Shown here piece by piece: positions 19,456 through 30,933 of a stretch of DNA of 64,000 nt. Position 1 is the first letter of the stretch. Each line of letters starts with the position of its first letter. This DNA comes from Cucurbitaria berberidis CBS 394.84 (Eukaryota > Ascomycota > Dothideomycetes > Pleosporales > Cucurbitariaceae): positions 2,480,001 to 2,544,000 of the forward strand of contig NW_024468936.1 in assembly GCF_010015615.1 (NCBI RefSeq). The letters run 5' to 3'. The notes under the pieces are model-generated. The model made no database searches. It worked only from the letters and a program-made list of their open reading frames with translations, and was not told the origin of the DNA. The translations under genes were made by a program, and so were the position numbers.

Positions 19456-22400
19456 TTATAACTTCTCCGCAACCTCGATGAACTCCTCCAGGTTCTTGGT
19501 CGGGCGCACGCCGCTACTGACTTGCATGCTTGCCTTCCAAGCATGGACGTCCTTGATGAGAACGGGTTGCAATGCATCCAGCACGCTCTCTATATCCTTC
19601 ACCTCTTCCAGAGCCTGTGGTTCTGCTGGCAAGCCAGAGTCCGCAATGCCCAACGCCGCCTTGGCCTCATCAAGTACCATATCGGCAACATCCTTCTTGA
19701 GATTCAAGTCTTCATACAGGTAGCCAGAGAGGGCATCAGGGATCGCTTCGGCAGAGGCAACCTTACTGATACGTGGCTGCAGTGCATCATCGTTGGGTGT
19801 GATTTTGTGTTCGGTAAGTATGATCTTGAGCGCTGCCACAGCGGATGTCTTCTTCTCGTCAAGGGTGGCTTCTTTGGGCTTGGCCTGTGCTTGAAGGTGA
19901 ACGGACAGCTTAGCGCGTTGGAATGACGAGGTGGAAACGTAATGGGCGTAGAAATCAGTCATGTCCTTTTTTGAGAGCTTCTCAATGGTCTCGGCGTCCA
20001 CGTCGGCTATATCAAGGTTAGCATTTCCGTTAACTAGTATCGGAGCTTAGAAATGAGAGTAACGTGCCTTGTAAGAAATCATAGGAGTCGCTATAAATAT
20101 GATTCCAAATCCTGTTGTCTTCTTGCGACAGATTCTTCAGCTTCGCCAAGCGCTTGTTGATGATAGCCCTCTTGTGGCTCTCAAAGTCTGCCTCGCTCAT
20201 ATCCTGCAACGTCACCTCGAATGTGTTCAAGAAGTTCTCGATGCGACCTTCGAGATAACGGCAGTCCTTCTCACTCTGGATCAAGATGCGATACCCAGCC
20301 CAGATGTCGGCAAAGGTGGAGCCTGAGAAGACAACATAGCCAAGCTGCTCAATCGTGCGTAACTGATTGAAGCAAGGCTCATCCGTCATTTGTCCAAGGA
20401 GCAATAATTTAGCCCGCATGTTGTTGTCATAGCGGTTGCCGGTATACAAACTGTATTCGATGCAGTGATTCACGTTCGCAGGATCCTTCAGCTGCTTCTC
20501 GTAGATGAAGTTGCTGCCTGCTGGTGGAATTAGATTTCGTCGGATGGGCAGCTGGCTGGCTGGTAGCTTCTTCGGCTTCATCGTCCGCTCCACGAGATCT
20601 GTAATCTTCAGAGCCTCCTCTTTGTACAAGTTCCCATGGGCAAGAACCTCGATCTGGCATTGTGCGAGGATCTGAGGGTAGAATTGCCGCACATCTTGTG
20701 CAGTCACGCCTTCTAGCTCTTTCGAAAGCTCCTCGTTCATGAAGCTTTTCTCACTCTTGAATTGCCGTGAGTAGGTTCCGACCTGGTGGAAAGGCTGTCC
20801 GTAATCCCAGTTGCGCAGAGAGCGCGTCATCCGATCGTGGATAACCTTGAAGCGATCTTGTTGAACCTCAAGGTCTCGCACCTGAAGCAAAACCTTTTCC
20901 AGCAAGACATGGAGCTTGTCATTGTAACCGCTGACAGTGATAGACAGGCCACTAATGTGGTTGGTAAAGTCGTAGACCAAGCCGGAGATGTCAGCATCGT
21001 AGGAGTACTCGACCAAGGCATCATTGACAAGCTCGCGATACAGCGTACATAGTAGAGTAACACGCGCCGTTACGTGCGTTATAGGGGTTCGGAAGTAGAT
21101 GTGTACGTTGGCTTTGGGTACCCAGAATTGGTCGTCCTTTTTCCACCAGATGCGCACATTCTCGTCATTCCTGATGAGCTTCGGTGTCTTCGTCGGCTTC
21201 TCCACATCCTTCTTCTCTACGTCTAGTCGGCTAGGAATAAATTCGTTCTTGTGAGGGAAGTGCAATTCCGCGGGCCTGCTCTTGCACTCGAATGCTTCTT
21301 TAATCTCGGCAAGAAAGTCGTCGGGTATCCGTTCGACCTTGTGCTCGGTCCCATACCATTTTTCCTTCTGGTCCCACCCACCCGGGAAATCTTGGCTAAC
21401 AATTGTCATTCTGAAGTTGTCCGGTCGTAAGAACGACATGGCCTCACTGATAAGGGTGGCATCGAACTTCTTGATAATAGCCGGGCCGCTTAGAAGCTTT
21501 TTGCGATCGTACGGTCTCTGCATAATACCTGCTAAAGAACTAGCGGTTCGGCTTGGAGGACTCTTCTGTTTAAACCGGAATTCCACCTCACTTATCCGCA
21601 TCTGCTCTTCAACTACCCACTCCTGAGGCGGCTGATCCCTGATCAAGCCAATGTACTGGAATATAAGCTTAGCAACTTCTTTGTAGTTTTTCAAGCCCTC
21701 CTCTGTCAGCTTGACATTGATGCTGAACAGCCCTGAGCCAGGACAGAGCGAAGACCCTCCAGCGCCTAGACCATTTGCCCAGCCCTTTGCCTTGACGTGT
21801 GCGAGGATACTACCCGGACCTTCGTGACCAATCAAATGGCTAAGATACCTTGACGGATGGGATTCGTAAAATTCCTCCTCGTCACGATAGGCGAATTGAA
21901 GATCGAGTGACCTAGACTCCAGGACGGGTTTGGCGAAGGTCTGCGTCAAAAGTTCGTTCTTCGTATAGACCGGTATATCCCAACGATTGCGGCCCAAATC
22001 CTTATTCGGAACTTTAGCGAAGACCTCTTCTACCCACTCCTCCAAGGTATCTAAGCTCTCTCGACCTAGGACGACCAACTTCATTCTGTTTGCGGAATAC
22101 TGGGTTGAGTGAAACTTGATGAACTCATCTCGAATCTTCACACCGCGCGCGATGGGATCGTCATGCAGAGTCTTGTAGCTTCCGGTTGAAAAATGGTTGT
22201 AGGGATGCTCTGGATTTGCGAGGGCCTTGTTGAGCTGGTGCAGCCGCCAGGTGTCATTTTGGAGGTTCTTCTTGTTCTCTGAGTCGACAGCCTTAAGCTC
22301 TCGATCTACGGTGTCTTCGAGGAAGAGGGGGCTAATGAAGAATTGGCCAAAGCGGTCGAGCCCACCCCAGAGGGGCGAGTCATCCTTGGACTCTGGCAAG

Positions 22401-23125
22401 TTTATTTGCGAAGCATTTGGGGTGGGAGCTTTGCTGTTGGTGGGCGTAGAGGAGGGATACGAAAGTTCGAAATAGTAATTTGTAGACGTGGCAGCAGTAA
22501 AGGCATTTGAGTACCCACCGTGGCTGGTCAAGTACTTGTTGTAGGCGTTCTCTTCCGGGTACTTTTCGGTGCCCATGAAGAGCAAGTGCTCTACCGCATG
22601 CGCGATACCGGGCATGTCGGGTGCATCGCTGAAGCTCCCTACGTTGACATCCAGGGCGGCGCTGGCCTTGTCTGTGCCAGCCTCGTGTATCAGAAGCACT
22701 TCCAGCTGGTTCTGCAGCGTGATGATGCGGTACGAGCGGTCGTCGAGCTGCGGTCGCTCTAGGTCTTCGATCCGCTGCCGCGAACCAAGACTCCTTCCCA
22801 GCGCTTCCGGCATGTTGCGTGCTTGTGCTTCTCTTCTCGACGAGTGTCTCAGGCCTGGGCGAGCCGTGAGAGGTGGGGTTTCGGAAGGCGGGAGGAAGCG
22901 CGGCTTATATGTGCGACGAGCTCGCAGGGAGCTAGTGGCGCGAGCTGTCAAAGCTGAGCAATGTAGAGACGCTGCCGTGTACCGTGCAAGTGACCAGGCA
23001 GCCGGAAGAATCGCAACGGATGCTCGGTGTTGTGGCACGAGCGACAGATTCCCAAGATGCTGTCGTGCGCCGCGGACAGGAAGCATCCACGAGACTGCCA
23101 GCGGGGTCGATGGGTCGTTGGGCAA
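19456..23125 (-). CDS. ste23: Insulin-degrading-enzyme-type M16 metalloprotease, Ste23-like
   Basis: Zinc metalloprotease of the insulysin clade; yeast Ste23 trims a-factor precursor and degrades small peptides. Exon 1 (20068-23125) and exon 2 (19456-20006) join over a 61-bp intron to 1202 residues. The inverted zinc motif is HAVEH (H176, E179, H180) within AHAVEHLLFMGTEKYPEEN; the third ligand Glu lies in the AVDSENKKNLQND helix downstream. The four M16 domains are complete, with SIVLAHVKAKGWA-like and YVVFSGS elements. The intron uses a GC donor (AAG|GCACGT), the only join giving the conserved LQADVDAETIEKLSK segment. The 104 residues before M105 are Arg/Ser/Ala-rich, like a mitochondrial presequence; starting at M105 (22813) gives 1098 residues, nearer the cytosolic form. 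Divergent from the EthD gene. Confidence 0.93.
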
Positions 23126-23394
23126 GCGGCTCTTTAGACTGCGAACAAGCCTCGAATCAATTGCGCCTGATAGATAGCACCCGCAGCAAACAAATGGCGG
23201 TGAGACAAGGCTAGGTATTGCTCCAGCATGAGGCTCCCGAACAATGCGGCGCTGCCTCTCTCTAGTTGTATGACCGTCGCCTCGGTACCGATGGGCAAGC
23301 TAGGGCGTAGAGGCCCTGCTGCGATTCCTCCCCCCGCCCTATCCTAGCAAGGGTGCAATCATCCATCGCTCGCAATTCTCGCCTACTTGCTATC

Positions 23395-23918
23395 ATGGTA
23401 CTCAAGGCCTTTGAAGCAGGATATCCGAATACTACGGGCTTCCGCAAGGTGGTCAAAGCAACAATATACATCAAGAAGAAGGAGGGCATGTCAGACGAGC
23501 ATTTCATCGACTACTACAACCGCAATCATGCTCAAAGGGCGGTCCCAATCCTCCAACGCCATGGCATTATTAGCTACAGCCTTGTAATGTTTCCTTTTAG
23601 TTGCCCTCCAATCTTCAGCCTTCGTCCGCAATGCTATCAGCCAACCTATGCTCGGCGCTGACAGTTCGTCAGACGTACCATCTTCAGCGCGATAGAAAAC
23701 TCATCCAGGACATCATGCACGGGCAAGCCAAGCTCATGGAATATGATGCCATCTGCACCTTTGTATTTCCTGACTACCTCGCCCTTGCCAAATTCCTCTA
23801 TGATAAGGAGGGTGCAGCCTTGAACAATGACCATGAAAACTTCATGGATGACAGCCAAATGAAGATGATGGTGGGAGATGAGTACATGCTCATCGATAAT
23901 GGCGAGAAAGTAGCCTGA
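23395..23918 (+). CDS. EthD-domain protein (dimeric alpha/beta-barrel)
   Basis: Exons 23395-23583 and 23673-23918, 144 residues. The ferredoxin-like EthD pattern is visible: KVVKATIYIKKKEGMSDEHF, then DYYNRNHAQRAVPILQRHGI, then a second half with YDAICTFVFPDYLALAKFLYD and a closing MMVGDEYMLIDNGEK. In bacteria EthD assists ether degradation; fungal members occur in pigment and polyketide pathways as decarboxylase/dehydratase-like or unknown proteins. Here no pathway genes flank it. It shares a 269-bp divergent promoter with ste23 and its stop lies 91 bp from the Mpp6 gene's stop. Confidence 0.85.
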
Positions 23919-24009
23919 ATCTCCTCGAAGAGAAAGAAGACAGATGTCTCCGTGGGGTATCATTGAAGTACGCAGCCTACAGGCAAATGTCAAAGAATGC
24001 TGATCTCGC

Positions 24010-24904
24010 TCATCTACGACCCCTGCCTCTGCCTCTACCAGCAGAGCCGCGGGGCGTATTTGGCTTTGGGCAGTCGTCCTTCATATGCCCTTTCTGTCCA
24101 CATCTATAGCATTCCACATTGCCCATGTCGCGTGCGCCGGGTCTACGACCTCCTGATATAGACGTTAGGCCGCCCAGATTCATGTCTTCATGTGGTGGTC
24201 TCGGTGGTCCTCTCGGTGAGTCGTTGCCTGTACTGGTGTGCGCTTTGCGAGACTCGCGCCTCTCTGCGGCGACTTCGCGCTTCGTCTCGCGTATAAGAGC
24301 TGCTGTGGGGTCATCCGAATCATACTCCTCAGATGTGGACTCGATCTCTCCTTCAGAGTCTTCCGCTTTCTCAAAGGTAATAGGTTTCTAGGGAATATTA
24401 GCGCACGTAAATGCTCACGACCCCGTCTATACGCACATCTGCCTTCTTCACACCACCGCCAAATTGCATCCGTATAGGTTTTGGCTCTTCTTCTTCCTCG
24501 TCTGAGTCGTCACCCGCATCAATCTCTGCGAACCCAGCTTGCCTGACCTTCATAGACTCTTTGCGTTTTCCGTCAAGAGGGTCTTTGAAGCTCAACACCC
24601 ATTTTGTTTCGCCTGTGTACTGCGCAGCTTTTTCTAATGCCTCCTGCCGCTTCTTCTCCTCTGCTACCAACGCTGATTGTAGTATCTCCTGGTCTGGCGT
24701 GCTGGGCGCAGACGCGCCATTCGCAAGGCGCTTCTTCTTTGAGGGCGGCCCGTTGGGCGTCGATGGTGCTGAAGCTACAGATTTTGCGGCCGACCGCTGC
24801 ATGAACTAGTTGCGCGTCAGCAATTATCTGCTATGATGCAGCGAGAAGCTCACCTTCATCGTCATCAAGCGACTGGACATTGATTTTGGCGTGCTATCTG
24901 CCAT
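24010..24904 (-). CDS. mpp6: Mpp6-like exosome cofactor with C-terminal CCHC zinc knuckle
   Basis: Nuclear RNA-exosome accessory factor, MPP6/M-phase phosphoprotein 6 family. Exon 1 (24854-24904) encodes MADSTPKSMSSRLMTMK and exon 2 begins FMQRSAAK, so splicing rebuilds the diagnostic (L)xxMKFMQR element. Exon 2 (24419-24805) has KKKRLANG and GETKWVLSFKD. Exon 3 (24010-24369) is acidic (SEGEIESTSEEYDSDD), then carries a CCHC knuckle, CYRCGQKGHMKDDC, and an RGRGRGRR tail. The last intron is uncertain: a 49-bp version ending TTTGAG is preferred over a 31-bp version ending CCCTAG, which would be unusually short. With the former the protein has 265 residues. Confidence 0.82.
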
Positions 24905-27900
24905 TTTGTGAGATAGTACCTCTGACTAGGTTAGTGATAAAAGCGATGGAAAGACTGCTGTGCAGTGTGTGACTTTTTTGTGGCCAGTTTGACGTGAGCA
25001 ACGGCAATCTGGAATTGATTCATCAACTTTTGATGCACGGGCCAAAACGCGATATCGATAACCCGGCCGATGAGGCTGAAAGCCCCGCAAACAACAGGGG
25101 TCACGATTCCTACAGTCTACGCTGCTCCGGCTCCGAGAGACTACTCCAATGTTGCAGCTAGCATCATTCATTATTGATGCTGGCACACTAGCTTTGCCAA
25201 CGTTGTTAACATTACGCTATTCAGCAGTCCGCTTTTTAGGAGACGAGAGTATGAACAGGAGGACAATTCTGATGCTGGGAATGAATCTCTGATTTCATTC
25301 ATCCATGGAAGACTACTCGACACTAATCACCTTTATCAACATGCCCTTATTCCAATGGCCATTCGTAACAGCCTTCTGTTTCACAGTCAACCGTCGATGC
25401 CCTGCGAGCCAGAACCCAACACTTCGCCATTTATCGTGAGCGTAACGTGGATGAATGCAAGGCTGCTATAACTGGCCAGCAATGATCCAAGGGATACCAG
25501 GCGTCCCACTAGACTGTAGAATACAATTGGGACATTGCGAGTCGCTGATATGGGTAGTAGCTTGATCTCTTCGACGCAGTCGTTTCCGAAGGGTGCATAT
25601 TGTACATCGTCAACCGGGTTTGGGTGCGTTCGCAGTTCCAGCCTTCGAAAATATAGCCATTTTCAGCTGTCGATAGGCTTCAATAGTATCCCGTGATCGT
25701 AGGTCTGCCTCGGAGCTTGTAGTTGATCGACAGCTGCGTTCTGGTAATGACGACGTCCATGATGCGATTGAGGAAGCTCGACCGGGCGTCAGGAAAGGAT
25801 GAGTCGATTGGCAAACGGAGACAGAAGCCATGGAAGTTGAGGAAGGGACGGATGTGGTGTAGGAAACAAGTGAGCCTGTGGAACAGGGCGCCATATCAAC
25901 AGGAGCGAAACATGAAACTTGGGATCAAGATATAGTTGATTCTGACGGATTTGTCACAAACGAAGGGTGCACTTTATGTACGACTTCTACAACGCGAGTA
26001 CCTACAAGATTCAATTCCGACAATATGGGACGAGTCTGTCACAGACGAGCGGTAGAGATTACAGCCAGGTTAATTCAAATAATCACTTGACACCCGATTC
26101 GCGAAAGTGGAAAGTCTGTGGATGATGAGATACACCAAAGAGAAAGATCATACGATTTTGACAAATTGCCGGGATGTAAGAAGCGCCCAAAGGCACTTGA
26201 TCGCATAGGCGATTCATGTGGTTGTAACTACTGGGTGTTTGGTGGAAAGTATTCCAAATATCCTGACATGTAATCGACGCTAACAACCCCTCTGTGGAGC
26301 ATGGCTTACCGTCCCGAAACATGGCATTAGTGACCGTGCCCTCGCAATTCTCGCGTGCACCTAAACACGGAAGAAAGTTATAATTGTATTTCAGCTAACC
26401 TGATCTTTCAGACGATTGTCAGTGGTCGACCTGCGCTTCACTTCACACAAACCTTCGGCTACACTACTACTCATCCGACTAGAGGGCTCGGCAACCAATG
26501 CGCTGGAACAAGGTGTCATTTTCTATATGCGACCCACTCATTTCAGTCACCACTCTATCTTGAATCAGACTGTCATCGAATAGGCAGGGTATGCGAGGCT
26601 CTTCCTCCACGGGACATCGAGCGTCACCATCCTCCCACTTTTCTGCACAATCGGGGTCGCCGTGATCTATCGCGTATCTTGATCCACATTGAGCTCTATA
26701 ACCGCGCTCCCACAGTTTACCCGATATGTCTTTGCGTTGATAAGCATTTAAGGCCCTCCTGCGGCGTCCTTATTTGAACGATTCGCTTCAAATGGCCGAT
26801 CTGGAATGATATCGCTCTCTGATTAGACCGCCTCTGGAGGAGGGTTGACAAATACCCAGGCCACAAAGAGCTTGCTCATGTCGGCCCCCATCTCGAAAGT
26901 CAGCGGGTCACACCACTTGCATATTGATGCATCCAACAGCCATCTTCATGCTTCAATGAATGCAAAAGTCGGTTGTTACGTGTCGATCCCACGTTCACTG
27001 GCTACCGCGCGACGAGGTGATTTGCGATAGTCAGTGGCCGTGTTAGTTGGATTGAATTTCCATTTAAGTCGAATACCGGCATTATTAGAAACAATCAGCT
27101 CGGACGCCCTGTGAATAACCCTCGTCGATGCAATTATGCGGCTTCGCACAGGAAAACGAACGACTTTTGGTTTAACATCTCACTAGCTAGACGGCCTGTT
27201 TTTCAAAAGAGAGACAATCAAAGCTTGCTGTATACTGCGTTGAATTACGTCAAGCTTTACTAGATCCAGAGACGCGGTATGCCTCTTAAAAGCTGCGTGA
27301 GTAGCCCTGAATAAGTGAACGAAACAATCGTTACGACGCTAGCAGCACCTTTCTTACATCTAATGTACTTCATGATCAGATTCGTCATCGCACCTTCGGG
27401 CCGTCTCTAAGTCGAACAGAACCAGTGATACCCTTTAATTCTAAAACGTCATAGCATTGCGGAGGGGCCTCCTCAGAACTCGACAAACCGCCATTCACCT
27501 CATCGAAATCTTCTTCAATTGCTAGCAGTCACCATTTCTTCCATCTAATTTATTGCATGCGATTCCTTGCACCTGGAAGACTTTCTTCGGGCGCTCTACC
27601 TGCTCTGGTTGGCACATGGCACAACCCCGCCCATGAACCGTAGTTCGCAGTGCTTTAGACGTTGTCTCAGGGCTCACGCAACCACAATCATAGTCTCAAC
27701 ATTTAACCAATGCAGACCCCAGCATCAAACATCACAGTATCCGTAACCCATGGAGAGCCGAGTATAGTCAATAAACTTATGATGATTATTTGCTCGACTC
27801 ACACGACTCCTCTAGTATTGGTAGTTGACCTGGAACTTGAAAGACAATAATCGGGGATTGATCTACCTACGAACATACGACATCATGTCAACCAGAGAGT

Positions 27901-28071
27901 TGATATGGGCCGGACTGGCCCAGGTCCCCGGGCTCATTGCACACCTCAAAGAACGTACATGACCCAAAAATCGTACTTCCGTGGCGGCCTTCCTACACAT
28001 TCTGAATTATAACTCAATGCCACCTTCCTTCTGCACTTCAGTAACGAGGATCTGTCGAATTCAATCGCACA
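24905..28071. other. Gene-poor region, 3.2 kb
   Basis: No gene can be supported. Short open frames occur on both strands, for example a minus-strand frame at 25610-25894 (Ser/Thr-rich) and one around 26480-26760 (KLWERGYRAQC... DPDCAEKWEDGDARC) with several Cys residues. None has a family signature, convincing introns or length. The stretch could hold decayed genes or a lineage-specific small secreted protein that I do not recognise. Base composition is near average, so heavy RIP is not obvious here. Confidence 0.4.
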
Positions 28072-29385
28072 ATGCATTCTCATTCTCCCAGTTGGTTCGT
28101 TCTCTCCTCTAAGGGAGCGGCAGATATCCGCTATACAGCCCTCATTCCAGCTGTGGTCTCCACTATATTCGCTTTTTCCATGGTGGTTCTTCGTTGGTAC
28201 AGCCGGATTCACTGCTCATCAGGTAGCATTAAAGCTGAGGACTACTTTGTAACGGCCGCCTTGGTAAGTACAGACTAGGAAGTTACGACGAGGCTGACTA
28301 TCGAAGTTGCTGTCCATTGGCATGACAGGGGTGGTTGGGGGAGGTATTCCATCTTACCTTATTACCATTGACAAGCGGACTGACTGCCCTTTAGAATTTA
28401 ACATTGATGCCGGGAAACTAAGACAGAAGGCCATGCTGACCCCGCTTCCCGTCATGCTAAAGGTGTGTGCACCCTACATACTTCCCACTACTCTACTCAC
28501 TCGTGCCAGCTTGTCTTCACACAATCAATACTCTACCACCTCTCGATCAACCTCGTGAAGGTTTCTTTCACGCTACAGTACATCCGGCTGTTTTCCGTCA
28601 TCCCGGAGGTCGTTTACTGCTGCTACGCCCTCCTTGTCCTCATCTTTGGAGTAGCGGCAGGTGGCGTCTTTGGCATCATCTTCCTTTGCAAGCCGGTGCA
28701 GAGCTATTGGAACATCACAGTGTCGGGCACCTGTATAGATGCGGAGGATCTATTATGGGCGACGAGTATCATCGGCATCATCCTTGATTGTGCTATCTGG
28801 CTACTACCAATCCCTGTGATAGGACGCTTGAGACTTCCGAGGCGACAGAAAATGAGCTTGCTTGTCGTATTTGGACTGGGCGGGTTGTGAGACAAACTCC
28901 CCGAACAAGTCTTTGAGATACATGCTGATCAAGATGGTGTAGTGTGTGCATCGTTAGCATACTCCGACTAGTGCTTGTGCACGATGCCGCGCATCGATTT
29001 CAATACACAAGTAAGCTCCCGTGTACCTTCCTATCGCACGTAGACTCACCAGCGCCCTATAGAATCAGGCACCTACGCCATCGTCTTTTCCACAATCGAG
29101 TTGAACATCTCGATCATATGCGCTTCCCTACTCGTCATGAAACCACTCTTTGTGCGCTTCCTCCCTTCTATCGTCTCCGAACAACATGATTCTGCGAGAG
29201 AGGATCGACGGCTGTGGAGAGGAATGACTGGGCTTGATCTTCTTGATGGGCTGGCATTGGATGAGGAGGAGAAAGACGAGAATGATGGGAGGAGGGACAC
29301 GGCGATTGGCATGGGTAGGATTTATGAGAGGAGTGATACGCCTGATAATGCATGGGATTCGTGGAGGAGACTCGAGAGTCGTTGA
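28072..29385 (+). CDS. Fungal rhodopsin-domain integral membrane protein (PTH11/SAT4-like superfamily)
   Basis: Seven-helix membrane protein of the large fungal 'rhodopsin domain' family; roles are mostly unknown, with some members in host sensing. Exons 28072-28263, 28307-28462, 28510-28886, 28943-29010 and 29063-29385 give 371 residues. Helices visible in order: YTALIPAVVSTIFAFSMVV, the region KAEDYFVTAALLLSIGMTG, QSILYHLSINLVKVSFTLQY, YALLVLIFGVAAGGVFGIIF, DLLWATSIIGIILDCAIWLL, LLVVFGLGGFVCIVSILRL and YAIVFSTIELNISIICASL. Family hallmarks are LRWYSR, KAEDYF, the CKPVQSYWN loop and the DCAIWLLPIPV helix. No CFEM domain is present. The C-terminus is charged and Asp/Glu/Arg-rich. It stands between the gene-poor stretch and the repeat island. 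Confidence 0.88.
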
Positions 29386-29876
29386 TGGTGCTGCCTTCCT
29401 TGACACCCTGGACTCATTTGTTGATTTAAACTAGGTTGAGATGCCTATAGATGTTAAGGATTTTAAAGACGTTGATTGCCGATAGGTGCATTCTTGAGGT
29501 TCGTGAGGTGGCGTGCAAAATTGAACCCCCATTAAGCATGCGTGCTTTTGAAGACCATCTGCGCTCATTTCTCAAACCGAATGAATGGTAATAGAGATAG
29601 TTCATGCCTAAGTTTACGAGGCAGGCCTGGTATGCGTGATGTAAGTGTCTTGGTGTTGAAACTGAACTGATGATTTATCTCTCCAAAACTCTCGCCCCTT
29701 GCGAACTTCGACGCGTCTGCTTTTCTAGCTCTAGATACACGGGGACAAGATGCCCTCACACAGTGTCCATTTCTGTTTTAAGACGTGAGTTACGCCGGGG
29801 TATAACGGCAGCAGACTCATCAGTAGTTATCAAGAGCAGAAAATTAATATTTAGTACTATAAAGTACTTTTATAAA

Positions 29877-29921
29877 ACTAGTAATAGCTTAAACTAGGGC
29901 GTAGGCGCTTTAGATATCCTC
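29877..29921 (+). repeat. Dispersed repeat copy R2 (RIP-like decay)
   Basis: Matches copy R3 (30934-30977) over the core AGGGCGTAGGCGCTTT and flanks. Differences such as AGCGATAGCTC to AGTAATAGCTT and CACAGAACC to TATAAAACT are C-to-T or G-to-A, as RIP would leave. Confidence 0.65.
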
Positions 29922-29970
29922 TTAATAATAACGCGCGTGGCCACGATTCTGTAGAAAGATATAATAAAGA

Positions 29971-30284
29971 TTAGGCTGGTAAATGGGTATAGGCTAGGTT
30001 AGGGTTAGGTCTTATATAATCAGGGTTAGGTTAAGGTAGGACTAGAGGTACCTAATATATATAAAAATAATATAGCTTTATTACAGCTAATTATTACAGT
30101 ATAATATAATTAACCCTAGTTAAAATAGTAACTTTAATTTAACTTTAACCTAAGCTCCTACTACCCTAATCTAACTTATACCCTAAGCTTTTACTATTCT
30201 TACTAATTTTTAACTTAAAGTCTGTGCGACTATAACTAAACGTATACCCAGTACTGGGTACCTCAGACCTATTTACCAGCCTAA
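29971..30284. mobile_element. MITE-like AT-rich element with 18-bp TIRs and 6-bp target duplication
   Basis: The left end TTAGGCTGGTAAATGGGT is matched, with one mismatch, by the reverse complement of the right end (30267-30284). Both ends are bordered by TAAAGA (29965-29970 and 30285-30290), a plausible target-site duplication. The interior is strongly AT-rich, has no open frame, and contains TTAGGG-like and CCCTAA-like runs on opposite halves. Length 314 bp suits a non-autonomous DNA element. Confidence 0.65.
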
Positions 30285-30362
30285 TAAAGATTGCGTATAA
30301 AACGGGAAAGGTTAAAGAGAGCAATCGAACTAAACAATAGAATGGGGGCTTATAAGGTGGGA

Positions 30363-30866
30363 CTAATGACGAGATGATGGAATTTGCTTGCAAAGCTTCC
30401 CCCTTTCATACAGCATTTTCGTCGTAGATGCTCCTGGCTGCAACAGGCAGACACAGCGCTTAGAGTGATTCTTAGAAGAATTTCCAAAGCGCCTAGAGAA
30501 TAGTCCAATTCCTCTCGGCGTCAAATAGGCTGTGGTTGTTATCCAATCCTGCTCTATGTAGCTAATGAAGCCTGACGCTGGAGTCCGCCGCAAACGTGCG
30601 CCTTGAGCTGCGGCTGCGAAGCAGCGTTGTCTCGACGGAGCAGCCCAGCCACCCAGCGCTTGGCGTAACGGCTGCGCCGCATATTTTTCGGCGTCGCCCT
30701 TTGCATTTTCAGAGCGCTTAGAAGCTACAGTAATCGGGGCCGCTCTCAGATGTGAAAAAAGCAGTGTTTGATCCTTCAGATGAGGCGTGAGACACCGGGA
30801 GAAATCTGATTTAGCCCCAAACAACGTATTGATTGTCCACGAGACTTCACTGTCGTTTTTCTGCAT
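30363..30866 (-). other. Unassigned open frame of 167 codons in repeat island
   Basis: Begins MQKNDSEVSW and includes a Gly/Ala/Arg-rich stretch coded by a GC-rich patch with small inverted repeats (CTGCGGCTGCGAAGCAGC). No domain, signal peptide or intron is seen. Its place between a TIR element and a repeat copy suggests a fragment of a dispersed element more than a host gene. Confidence 0.25.
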
Positions 30867-30933
30867 ACTCGACCTATCCTGGAAGAATCAATGTAATCAC
30901 AAACATCTCCGCACTCAAAGTACTTTCACAGAA

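Noticed and set aside
22569..23177. Plus-strand open frame of 202 codons antisense to ste23
   Set aside because: Lies opposite the well-supported protease N-terminus and has only low-complexity Arg/Ser content.
24388..24418. 31-bp version of the last Mpp6 intron
   Set aside because: Shorter than other introns here and with almost no distance between branch site and acceptor; the 49-bp alternative is also in frame.
25610..25894. Minus-strand Ser/Thr-rich frame as a secreted protein
   Set aside because: No signal peptide, no splice support and no family pattern; composition alone is not enough.
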